A DNA stretch of 64,000 nt from Flavobacterium sp. UBA7665 (GTDB taxonomy: Bacteria > Bacteroidota > Bacteroidia > Flavobacteriales > Flavobacteriaceae): NCBI GenBank assembly GCA_002483285.1, contig DLHP01000022.1, positions 37,951-101,950 on the forward strand. The letters are read 5' to 3'. Every line of letters starts with the position of its first letter. Position 1 is the first letter of the stretch. Shown here piece by piece: positions 33,249 to 40,994 of the stretch. Under the pieces are notes generated by a model, which had not been told where the DNA came from, did not search any database, and worked only from the letters and a program-made list of their open reading frames with translations. The translations under genes were made by a program, and so were the position numbers.

Positions 33249-34616
33249 TTAGATTTTGAGAACTTTTAACATCTCGGTTTCCCCGCAATCTGATGTTATT
33301 TTAGCGAAGTAAATGCCACGCTGCAAACTTGAAATGTCAATGTAGATTTCGGCAGAAGTATTGAAATTTCGGGTCAAGACTATTTTTCCACTCCCATCGA
33401 AAACCAAAACCGAATTGACAGTCGCGCCCGAAATCTTTACAAGATTATCGGCAGGATTCGGAGATATCGCGAATTTTTCGCTTCCGAATTTTTTCAAACC
33501 CAAAGCCGCACGAAACCCCAGATTGCTACTATCATGCTTAAAAAACTGATACTGTCCCGGCAAACCTTCTTGCGAAACATAAGTCCCGACACAATAGGCC
33601 AAATCCTCATTCTTAAACCAAGCGCGTTTGGGAACAATCGGGTTGGGGTCGATTAAATTCAAATTGTGCCAGGTCACTCCGTCGTCTGCCGAAAACGAAC
33701 TTCCGCGTTCCTCAAATTCGGTATCGCGGCCACCACTAAAATAAGAAGTGCTGCTTTGTGGAATGTACCAAATCGGCGGCCGGCGCAAGGCGAAATCGTT
33801 GCTTGAAGGAAAGTATTCGGTCAGCGTCACCCCGGCGTCTGTAGTTTTAAAATATTGGCCGTAATCCGAAACCAAAATTCCATTATTGGCATCACTAAAA
33901 GCGTAATCTATATAGGGAATCTGGCCGATATCGATTATAGGTGTATTGTTCACTTGCCAAGACAACCCCGCGTCTGTTGAATGTAAAATCCGTCCCATAT
34001 TGGTGTTGAACCAGAGGCTGCCATCGCGCACTTCAAAACTTTCAATTAAGCCAAATTCAGCGTTAAAACGCGGTGGAATATTTGCTGCCGGAACGCGTGT
34101 CCAATTGGCGCCGGCGTCACTAGTGGTGTAGATTTCAAAATAGTCCAACACCGGATCGCCAACGCAGATACCGTGGTTCTCATCGAAGAAATGAATGAAA
34201 TTGGGGAATGAAGAGCCAACAGTTTCAAATAGTCCGGGGACTTTTGCCCAAGTAAGCCCGGAATTTTCGGTTTTCCAAATCGCGCCAGCCTCAGTAAGCA
34301 TTGGCGAATGGAAGGCGATGTAAGCGGTCGTTGCTGATACGGCTTCGATGTCGCTTATGCCGAGCGCGTTACTTTCGAGCGGGATGATGCCTGTTGTCCA
34401 GCTGTTACCGCCGTCGGTTGAAAGGTGCCAATGGTGTGTCATTTCATTGCCCGTCATCGTAATTGTGGTGATCCAGATGGTGTTCTCGTCGGCCACAGCC
34501 AGCGAGGGAACGTAATATTCTGAATCTGTCGGTATGGCAGCCATGGGCGTCCACAAATCCTGCGCTTGCAATGCTGTCGCAATTAGGAAGGACAAAAAAA
34601 GTAGTAAATTTTTCAT
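33249..34616 (-). CDS. T9SS-sorted secreted protein with BNR/YCF48-like repeats (second)
   Basis: A 455-residue paralogue of the next gene on this strand with the same plan: signal peptide (MKNLLLFLSFLIATALQAQ), repeated Asp-x-Gly-x-x-Trp blades (STDGGNSWTTG, TSDAGANWTRV, STDAGLSWQV, SADDGVTWHN) and a type A T9SS C-terminal domain (AISPNPADNLVKISGATVNS, ending GIYFAKITSDCGETEMLKVL). Identical order of blades shows that the pair came from a tandem duplication. The function is unknown; carbohydrate binding or surface display are possibilities. It is divergent from the small membrane protein gene. Confidence 0.88.
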   Translation of the reverse strand: MKNLLLFLSFLIATALQAQDLWTPMAAIPTDSEYYVPSLAVADENTIWITTITMTGNEMTHHWHLSTDGGNSWTTGIIPLESNALGISDIEAVSATTAYIAFHSPMLTEAGAIWKTENSGLTWAKVPGLFETVGSSFPNFIHFFDENHGICVGDPVLDYFEIYTTSDAGANWTRVPAANIPPRFNAEFGLIESFEVRDGSLWFNTNMGRILHSTDAGLSWQVNNTPIIDIGQIPYIDYAFSDANNGILVSDYGQYFKTTDAGVTLTEYFPSSNDFALRRPPIWYIPQSSTSYFSGGRDTEFEERGSSFSADDGVTWHNLNLIDPNPIVPKRAWFKNEDLAYCVGTYVSQEGLPGQYQFFKHDSSNLGFRAALGLKKFGSEKFAISPNPADNLVKISGATVNSVLVFDGSGKIVLTRNFNTSAEIYIDISSLQRGIYFAKITSDCGETEMLKVLKI

Positions 34617-34687
34617 TGGCCGATTTTTCGAAACTTAAATGTAGTGTTTTTTCATCGGCAAGTCGCCACGGTTGCCGCGGATTTTTG

Positions 34688-34695
34688 TAGCTTTG
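34688..34695 (+). promoter_or_regulatory. -7 box candidate for the DUF360-like membrane protein
   Basis: TAGCTTTG matches TAnnTTTG exactly, 22 bases before the ATG at 34718. The upstream TTG (34672-34674) is only 13 bases away, so the -33 element is unclear. Confidence 0.4.
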
Positions 34696-34717
34696 ATTGA
34701 ATACTAATACCTCCAAC

Positions 34718-35065
34718 ATGAATCTTATCCTCAGAATTTTAGTTACTGGGTTGCTCGTGATGGCCATCGCGCACTTTATGCCGGGCGTTTCGGTGGCGAG
34801 TTTTACCACTTCGGTCATAGTGGCCATCGTGCTGGGTTTACTCAATATTTTCATCAAGCCCATTTTGGTCTTGCTTACTTTGCCTGTGACGTTGCTCACT
34901 TTTGGGTTGTTTTTGCTTATCATCAATGCGCTGATGATTTTGTTGTGTACCAAAATCGTAGGCGGATTCGCGGTCGACGGCTTATTCACCGCCTTGCTTT
35001 TCAGCATCATCCTCTCTATTTTGCAATCAATCATGTACTCGGTTGCAGGCGATAACAAAAAATAA
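34718..35065 (+). CDS. Phage-holin-family small membrane protein
   Basis: The ATG at 34718 gives 115 residues with four membrane helices (about 4-22, 29-50, 52-80 and 85-108; LLVMAIAHFMPGVSVASFTT is the first loop). Order and sequence match the Phage_holin_4_2/DUF360 family, for example FIKPILVLLTLPVTLLTFGL. Despite its name this family is common in chromosomes with no phage nearby, as here. The role in the cytoplasmic membrane is unknown. It precedes trigger factor by 73 bases. Confidence 0.85.
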   Translation: MNLILRILVTGLLVMAIAHFMPGVSVASFTTSVIVAIVLGLLNIFIKPILVLLTLPVTLLTFGLFLLIINALMILLCTKIVGGFAVDGLFTALLFSIILSILQSIMYSVAGDNKK

Positions 35066-35083
35066 AACTCCTATTTTAAAAAC

Positions 35084-35114
35084 TTGGTTGGGTTGCAAAA
35101 AAGTTCTAATTTTG
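35084..35114 (+). promoter_or_regulatory. Promoter of trigger factor
   Basis: TTG at 35084-35086 and TAATTTTG at 35107-35114 are 20 bases apart, the canonical Bacteroidota -33/-7 arrangement. The start codon is at 35139. A palindrome (35090-35120) covers the -7 box. Confidence 0.75.
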
Positions 35115-35120
35115 CAACCC
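35090..35120. repeat. Perfect 11-base palindrome across the tig -7 box
   Basis: GGGTTGCAAAA pairs exactly with TTTTGCAACCC across AAGTTCTAA. The right arm contains the last half of the -7 box. It might be an operator or a transcript 5' hairpin; a T-tract is missing so it is a poor terminator for the gene upstream. Confidence 0.65.
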
Positions 35121-35138
35121 AATTTTATGAGGTAAAAG

Positions 35139-36464
35139 ATGAAAATTACAAGAAAAAATACAGACGCGCTCAATGCCGTACTGACCATTGAAGTAGCTAA
35201 AGAAGACTATGCTCCGCAAGTTGAAAAATCGCTCAGGCAATATGCAAAAACCGCCAACATTCCCGGGTTCAGGAAAGGCGCTGTTCCTTTCGGAATGATC
35301 CAGAAGCAATACGGAAAAGGCGTGATGCTCGAAGAAGTCAACAAAGTGCTCCAGGAAAACCTGAACAAATATTTGCAACAGGAAAAAATCGATATCCTTG
35401 GTAATCCGTTGCCGAGAAAGAAGGAGGATTTCAACTGGGAAGCCGAAAATTTAGAATTCGAGTATGAGCTGGGTCTTACGCCTTCGTTTGACGTTAGCCT
35501 TGACGACGTGAAAAACGTCACCCAATATAAAATCTTTGCCGACGAGAAACTCCTCGACGACCAGGTTTTGCGCATTCGCAAACAATACGGCAAAATGATC
35601 AGTGCTGATGCCGTTGAAAAAGACAGCGACATTTCAGGTACTTTCTTAAATACCGAAAAGGGAATTGACGCTCCGGCGCATATCACTTTAGATATTTTCA
35701 AAGACAAAAAAGCAGCCGACGCATTCCTCGGCAAAAAAGTAGGCGACGTAGTCACTGTAAAAACCAAAGGGCTTTTTGACGACGACCACAAACTCATGGA
35801 TTACCTTAAAGTAGGTCACGACGACGTACACGGACTCGATATTGATGTTGATTTCAAGATTGAGGAAATCACGATGAGCGAACCGGCAGAACTCAACCAG
35901 GAATTGTTCGACAAATTGTTCGGGCCAGGAAACGTAAGCTCGGTAGAAGACATCAAGGCAAAAATCAAGGAAGATGCCGAGAAGCAATTCGAGACGCAAG
36001 CCAACCAGAAATTCCTCAATGATGTGACCGAATCCTTGTTAAGCACCACCAAGTTCGATCTTCCGTCTGACTTCCTGAAAAGATGGATTCAAACCGTTGG
36101 TGAAACCCCGTTGACAGCCGAACAAGCCGAAGCCGAATACGCGCGTTCTGAAAATGGTTTGCGTTACCAACTCATCGAAGGCAAAATCATGAATGAGAAC
36201 AAGCTCCAGATCACTTTCGAGGATTTGAAATCGTTTACTGCCGGTATGATCCGCCAGCAAATGGCGCAATTCGGGCAGATGAACCCAACAGAAGAAGACG
36301 TAGAAGGCATCGTGGCACGCGTACTTTCTAACCAGGAAGAAGTGAAACGCCTGTCAGACCAAGTGATGCACGAAAAAATGCTCAACTTGTTCAAGGACAA
36401 AGTGAAAGCGAAAACGAAAGAGGTTTCTTACCAGGATTTCATCGCCGCCTCTTACGGAGAGTAG
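35139..36464 (+). CDS. tig: Trigger factor
   Basis: A 441-residue ribosome-associated chaperone. The N-terminal domain carries a ribosome-binding signature, GFRKGAVPFGMIQKQYGKGV. The middle, PPIase-like part is diverged (ISGTFLNTEKGIDAPAHITL), which is usual in Bacteroidota, and the C-terminal chaperone arms follow (LLSTTKFDLPSDFLKRWIQT). It acts on nascent chains at the ribosome exit. It is followed by clpP and clpX, the common tig-clpP-clpX order, but a terminator-like hairpin separates it from clpP. Confidence 0.93.
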   Translation: MKITRKNTDALNAVLTIEVAKEDYAPQVEKSLRQYAKTANIPGFRKGAVPFGMIQKQYGKGVMLEEVNKVLQENLNKYLQQEKIDILGNPLPRKKEDFNWEAENLEFEYELGLTPSFDVSLDDVKNVTQYKIFADEKLLDDQVLRIRKQYGKMISADAVEKDSDISGTFLNTEKGIDAPAHITLDIFKDKKAADAFLGKKVGDVVTVKTKGLFDDDHKLMDYLKVGHDDVHGLDIDVDFKIEEITMSEPAELNQELFDKLFGPGNVSSVEDIKAKIKEDAEKQFETQANQKFLNDVTESLLSTTKFDLPSDFLKRWIQTVGETPLTAEQAEAEYARSENGLRYQLIEGKIMNENKLQITFEDLKSFTAGMIRQQMAQFGQMNPTEEDVEGIVARVLSNQEEVKRLSDQVMHEKMLNLFKDKVKAKTKEVSYQDFIAASYGE

Positions 36465-36491
36465 GTTTTAAAAATATTTTACTATATTTAC

Positions 36492-36520
36492 GGCGTCGGA
36501 TGCTGATTCGGCGCCTTTTC
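36492..36520 (+). terminator. Terminator or attenuator between tig and clpP
   Basis: GGCGTCGGA pairs with TTCGGCGCC (two G-U pairs as RNA) over a 6-base loop, followed by TTTTCT. It would end or reduce read-through into clpP. A further promoter for clpP is not obvious, so partial read-through is likely. Confidence 0.6.
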
Positions 36521-36545
36521 TATTAAAAAATAGCTATAAAATACC

Positions 36546-37220
36546 ATGAACTACGGAAAAGAATTTAAAAAATTTGCTACAAAACACCATGGCGTCAACA
36601 ATATGTACTACGATAAGATCGTGGGTGCGATGACACCAACGGGAATGACACCATATATCATCGAAGAGCGCCAACTGAACATCTCACAACTCGATGTGTT
36701 CTCGCGCCTGATGATGGACCGTATTATCTTTCTCGGAACCGGAATCGACGACCAAATTGCCAACATCGTACAAGCGCAGTTGCTCTTTTTGGAAAGTGCC
36801 GATGCATCAAAAGACATTCAGATTTACCTCAATTCCCCAGGCGGAAGCGTTTATGCAGGCCTCGGGATTTACGATACCATGCAATACATCAAACCCGATG
36901 TAGCTACGATTTGCACCGGAATGGCCGCTTCAATGGCCGCTGTTTTGTTGTGCGCCGGAGCTGCCGGGAAACGTTCGGCGCTGCCACATTCACGCGTGAT
37001 GATCCACCAACCATCGGGTGGCGCGCAAGGAGTCGCTACCGATATGGAAATCAACCTGCGCGAAATGCTCAAACTCAAAGAAGAACTCTACAAGATCATC
37101 TCGAACCACTCGGGACAATCCTACGACAGGGTACACAAAGACAGCGAGCGCGATTATTGGATGAAAGCCGACGAAGCCAAAGAATACGGCATGATCGACG
37201 AGGTTTTAAGAAGAAGCTAA
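36546..37220 (+). CDS. clpP: ATP-dependent Clp protease proteolytic subunit
   Basis: A 224-residue ClpP. The catalytic serine is in GMAASMAAVLL and the histidine in VMIHQPSGG; the segment IIFLGTGIDDQIANIVQAQL is the conserved subunit-contact region. It forms the tetradecameric barrel that degrades proteins unfolded by ClpX or ClpA/C. It lies 51 bases upstream of clpX, probably the same transcript. The N-terminus has a longer propeptide-like stretch (about 30 residues) than in E. coli. Confidence 0.96.
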   Translation: MNYGKEFKKFATKHHGVNNMYYDKIVGAMTPTGMTPYIIEERQLNISQLDVFSRLMMDRIIFLGTGIDDQIANIVQAQLLFLESADASKDIQIYLNSPGGSVYAGLGIYDTMQYIKPDVATICTGMAASMAAVLLCAGAAGKRSALPHSRVMIHQPSGGAQGVATDMEINLREMLKLKEELYKIISNHSGQSYDRVHKDSERDYWMKADEAKEYGMIDEVLRRS

Positions 37221-37271
37221 TTATTTTCAGATACAGATTGCCCCACTCCTCTTCAACCTAAAAGAAAAAAA

Positions 37272-38504
37272 ATGGCAAAAGAAATATTGGATTGCTCGTT
37301 TTGCGGTCGTAAAAAACCCGAAACCAATCTATTAATCGCCGGTATCAATGCCCACATCTGTGACAAATGCATTGAACAGGCCCACGGCATTGTGCTTGAA
37401 GAACTCAAGACCAATGGAAACTCCAAGCTCGCGGCCGATTTGGTACTCAAAAAACCCAAAGAAATCCGTGCTTTCCTCGACCAGTACGTTATCGGTCAGG
37501 ATCAAACCAAAAAAGTCATGGCGGTTGCCGTCTACAATCACTACAAACGTCTGATGCAACAACAGCTGGGCGACGACGTAGAGATTGAAAAAAGCAACAT
37601 CATTATGGTTGGGCAAACCGGAACCGGAAAAACATTGGTGGCAAAAACCATTGCAAGAATGCTCGACGTTCCGTTGGCAATCGTAGACGCGACGGTGTTG
37701 ACCGAAGCGGGTTACGTAGGCGAAGATGTAGAATCCATCCTTACCCGATTGCTACAAGCCGCCGATTACGACGTCACCAAAGCCGAACGCGGCATCGTCT
37801 TTATCGACGAAATCGATAAGATTGCGCGCAAAAGCGACAACCCATCGATTACACGTGATGTTTCGGGCGAAGGCGTGCAACAAGCGCTTTTGAAATTGCT
37901 CGAAGGAACTGTTGTGAATGTTCCGCCAAAAGGTGGAAGAAAGCATCCGGACCAAAAGTTTGTTGAGGTCAACACCAAGGATATTTTGTTTATCGCCGGT
38001 GGTGCTTTCGACGGTATCGAGCGTATTATTTCTAAACGTTTGAATCGCCAAGCCGTTGGCTACAGCACTTCTAAAAACGCCGACAATATCGATAAGGACA
38101 ACTTGTTGCAGTACATCATCCCCAAAGACATCAAGGATTTCGGGTTGATCCCGGAGATTATCGGGCGTTTGCCGGTGCTCACGCATATGGATCCACTCGA
38201 TCGCGAAACGTTACGCGCCATTTTGACCGAGCCAAAAAACGCGCTCATCAAACAATACCAAAAGCTATTCGCGATGGACGATGTGGATTTCAACATCACC
38301 GAAGAAGCACTCGATTTCATCGTAGAAAAAGCACTAGAGTACAAACTCGGTGCGCGCGGATTGCGCTCGTTATGCGAAGCCATCCTTACCGATGCGATGT
38401 ACGATTTGCCAACTTCGGAAGAAAAAATCCTGCGTATCGACCGCGATTATGCCAAAGATACTTTGAGCAAAAATTTACTCAAACGATTGGAAATTGCTTC
38501 ATAA
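37272..38504 (+). CDS. clpX: ATP-dependent Clp protease ATP-binding subunit ClpX
   Basis: A 410-residue ClpX. It starts with the four-Cys zinc-binding domain (DCSFCGRKKPETNLLIAGIN, then AHICDKCIEQ). The AAA+ module holds Walker A VGQTGTGKTLVAKTIA and Walker B IVFIDEIDKIA, plus sensor-2 GARGLRSLCE. The IGF-like ClpP-docking loop is expected near 250-270, and here reads similar positions around GGAFDGIERIISKRLN. It unfolds tagged proteins for ClpP. A strong terminator follows. Confidence 0.96.
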   Translation: MAKEILDCSFCGRKKPETNLLIAGINAHICDKCIEQAHGIVLEELKTNGNSKLAADLVLKKPKEIRAFLDQYVIGQDQTKKVMAVAVYNHYKRLMQQQLGDDVEIEKSNIIMVGQTGTGKTLVAKTIARMLDVPLAIVDATVLTEAGYVGEDVESILTRLLQAADYDVTKAERGIVFIDEIDKIARKSDNPSITRDVSGEGVQQALLKLLEGTVVNVPPKGGRKHPDQKFVEVNTKDILFIAGGAFDGIERIISKRLNRQAVGYSTSKNADNIDKDNLLQYIIPKDIKDFGLIPEIIGRLPVLTHMDPLDRETLRAILTEPKNALIKQYQKLFAMDDVDFNITEEALDFIVEKALEYKLGARGLRSLCEAILTDAMYDLPTSEEKILRIDRDYAKDTLSKNLLKRLEIAS

Positions 38505-38523
38505 GTTTACTTGACAACAATAA

Positions 38524-38553
38524 AAAAATCCCGTCTCTTGAGGCGGGATTTTT
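38524..38553. terminator. Bidirectional terminator after clpX
   Basis: Stem of 13 pairs (AAAAATCCCGTCT with AGGCGGGATTTTT, one G-T) and a 4-base loop CTTG, with A and T runs on both sides. Shared with the outer-membrane barrel gene converging from the right. Confidence 0.9.
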
Positions 38554-38571
38554 GTTTTTATACGTTTGAGA

Positions 38572-40794
38572 CTATTTGAGTAATCCACCGCCTTGTTTGA
38601 CTTTTTCGGTATTGATGTCGGTGTTTTCCTTATCCAGTTTCAGGTTTCCGAAGTTATAGGTAAGGGAAATTCTAAAGTTTCTCGAATCCTGTTTTTGGTA
38701 AAATTGCGTCTCGATATTGGTCGACGAGACAAGCGCATTCACCTCATTCTGGTTGAACACATCAAAACAATGCAAACCAATCTTAAGGTTTTTGTTCATG
38801 AAATCCTTATTGAACGAAATGTCAAACTGTTGGATGGGTTTCGTTATCTTGTAAATTTCCCAGGTTCCACCTTTTGGCAGGATGAAATAGCTCATCGAAT
38901 TCTTAATGCCCCAAGGCAAAATCAATTGCGATTGCGCCGAGTAATTCCAGACGGGTTGTGCCTTGAACGAAAAATTGTAACCTTCGGTCAAAGATTTAAT
39001 GTAGTTGATGTTGACGAAAACGTAGTTCATCTTATCCATATCGGCCATGCGTTTCTGGAACTCGTCTTTGCCTTTGGTAAAATAGTCGATTGGGATCGGG
39101 AACGACAAAAACGCACTCATCGTCTTGAATTTGTCGAACTGCTGGAAAGTCTGAATGCTTCGCAATTCTCCGGGAACAGCGTCAAACAGGAACAAATTAT
39201 TGTCTTTGGCTACGGTATAATTCGCGCCCAATTGCACAAACTGGAATGCAGACAACTTCAACTCATAATTGTCAAAAAACGTCGGTTTCAAGAATGGATT
39301 TCCCCTAGAATTATTATACTGGTCGGGTGCCGAACTCGTATTGGGGTCGAGTACAAAATAATTGGGCTGCGATATTTTTCGGGAATACGACCCACTTATA
39401 TTGACGTTTTCATTGATTTCATACAGCGCGCTCACGGTTGGAAATAGGTTGCTGTTGGTGTACTTGATCGGTGCGGTTGTGGTGCTGGCGTTTCGGTCGA
39501 TATGGAAATTCTCATAACGCAAGCCCAGCGTAAAATTAAACTTCTTGATTTTCTTACGCGCTTCGGCGTAGAAGGCAAGGTTGCGTTCCTTGTAATCGAA
39601 GTTGATGGTGTTGTTGCTAATGGCAGTTGTTGATCCCGAATTGTAAATCCCCTTGTCTTCTACCTCAATGTTGTTGAATTTTCCGCCGGTATTGATAGAG
39701 AAATGATACTTCTCAAACGGGAACGCAAAGTCGTACTTGAGGTAGTAGTTGGTCAGGTTGAGGTTGACATTGGCGTTGTTGTAACTGTCTGAGGCATTTG
39801 CATCGCTGATTGGATTCTTGTCGAAGAAATTAGAGAACGCCGTTACATCCAAAGTCCGCCCGAGCGTGTCGAGTTTGGTTTTGTATTGCAACGAAATCTC
39901 ATGGTTGTTGCTTTTCTCCTTGGTCACGCCTTGGTTGAAATAGTTGATGCCGGCCGCCTGGGTTCCGTTTCCGATTGTCGAGGCCTCAAAGGTTTCGCGG
40001 TTGTTGCCCAAGTTGAGGTTGTAATTGAACAATAGGTTCGACTTTTGGCTCAGTTTGTAATTGAGTCCGCTGCGGAAATAGAAATTACGCCAGGTATTGA
40101 GGCTGAGCCTTTTTTGGTCGAGGCTTTCAAAAGTGGGGAAAGTCGTAAACACTTGCTTGTTGCGCGAACGCTGCTCGCCGTCGATGTAATTGTAACCAAT
40201 CATTGTCTGCCAGCTCAGGTTTTTCTCCTTGCCGTTCATCAAAACCTGCGGGCTTGGTTTCTGGTATTTGTTGAAGTTGTAATTGATGTTGAAACTTGCA
40301 TTGATGCCCTTGAGTCGTTTGGTACTCGTGACGATATTGATGACTGATCCACTCGAATTCGCGTCAAAAGCCGCACCCGGATTGTAAATCAGCTCTACTT
40401 TTTCAATCGCACCGGCAGGTAAAGTCGATAAATAGTTTTGCAGGTCGGTGCCGCTCAAGGTGCTTGGCGCGCCGTCGATGTAAATCGCGACTGCTTTGCC
40501 GTTGAGCGATAAACTTCCGGTAGGCGAGGTAATCACGCCGGGTAATTTCTTGACCGCATCCATACTCGAGCCACTGTTGAGCATGGCGTTGTTCTTGACG
40601 TCGATGGTGGTCTTGTCAGAATCTACTTTGATGTACTGCCTTTTGTTGCCGTAAATCGTGATTTCGCTAAGCTCGTTGTTTTTTGGGGCGGGAATGCTGT
40701 CTTTGGTTTGTGGGGTTGCCGCTGTTTTTGGGTCTTCCTGCGCAAACAGCACGGCTGTGGTCAGTAGGCTGACCGTAAGGAATAGTGATTTCAT
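38572..40794 (-). CDS. Outer-membrane beta-barrel protein with TonB-receptor plug
   Basis: From the ATG at 40794 this encodes 740 residues with signal peptide MKSLFLTVSLLTTAVLFAQ. Residues about 55-150 form a plug domain (NNAMLNSGSSMDAVKKLPGV, DGAPSTLSGTDLQNYLSTLP), and then a large barrel of the OMP_b-brl family (for example YNFNKYQKPSPQVLMNGKEK). The protein lacks the extended CarboxypepD-like domain and the C-terminal aromatic residue of classical SusC/TonB receptors. It may import or bind a small compound in the outer membrane; the ligand is not deducible. It is a single gene, and a terminator shared with clpX closes it. Confidence 0.85.
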   Translation of the reverse strand: MKSLFLTVSLLTTAVLFAQEDPKTAATPQTKDSIPAPKNNELSEITIYGNKRQYIKVDSDKTTIDVKNNAMLNSGSSMDAVKKLPGVITSPTGSLSLNGKAVAIYIDGAPSTLSGTDLQNYLSTLPAGAIEKVELIYNPGAAFDANSSGSVINIVTSTKRLKGINASFNINYNFNKYQKPSPQVLMNGKEKNLSWQTMIGYNYIDGEQRSRNKQVFTTFPTFESLDQKRLSLNTWRNFYFRSGLNYKLSQKSNLLFNYNLNLGNNRETFEASTIGNGTQAAGINYFNQGVTKEKSNNHEISLQYKTKLDTLGRTLDVTAFSNFFDKNPISDANASDSYNNANVNLNLTNYYLKYDFAFPFEKYHFSINTGGKFNNIEVEDKGIYNSGSTTAISNNTINFDYKERNLAFYAEARKKIKKFNFTLGLRYENFHIDRNASTTTAPIKYTNSNLFPTVSALYEINENVNISGSYSRKISQPNYFVLDPNTSSAPDQYNNSRGNPFLKPTFFDNYELKLSAFQFVQLGANYTVAKDNNLFLFDAVPGELRSIQTFQQFDKFKTMSAFLSFPIPIDYFTKGKDEFQKRMADMDKMNYVFVNINYIKSLTEGYNFSFKAQPVWNYSAQSQLILPWGIKNSMSYFILPKGGTWEIYKITKPIQQFDISFNKDFMNKNLKIGLHCFDVFNQNEVNALVSSTNIETQFYQKQDSRNFRISLTYNFGNLKLDKENTDINTEKVKQGGGLLK

Positions 40795-40861
40795 GGGTGA
40801 TTGATGATGATTTCCCATAAGACCACCTTTATCCCGAAATGTTACAGTTTTGGATAAATTC

Positions 40862-40993
40862 TTAAGAAGTTTTTTGGACCGGAGTTTCCGTTGCCGATTT
40901 TTCGCAAATCCCGCGTGGCCCACATTTCATCCGGTGCGGTCCGCAAGACGATAAAATACAGCCAATTAAAAAAATGCAGGCGATTGTTTTCAT
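40862..40993 (-). CDS. 43-residue lipoprotein coupled to the GH3-like gene
   Basis: An ATG at 40993 opens a frame of 43 codons ending with TAA at 40862. The product starts MKTIACIFLIGCILSSCGPH, a hydrophobic signal with lipobox LSSC, so Cys17 should be lipidated and the mature part would be about 26 residues. It holds cysteines in CGPHRMKCGPRGIC. The ATG lies one base after the GH3 stop codon (TAA-T-ATG), a spacing that argues for real coupling. Small lipoproteins with a CGP-rich tail of this kind occur in other flavobacteria from memory. It is too short for most gene callers. A role is unknown. Confidence 0.65.
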   Translation of the reverse strand: MKTIACIFLIGCILSSCGPHRMKCGPRGICEKSATETPVQKTS

Positions 40994-40994
40994 A

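Noticed and set aside
34718..35065. Prophage holin
   Set aside because: The family name says holin, but no phage genes are near and the gene sits between chromosomal genes; the family is common outside phages.
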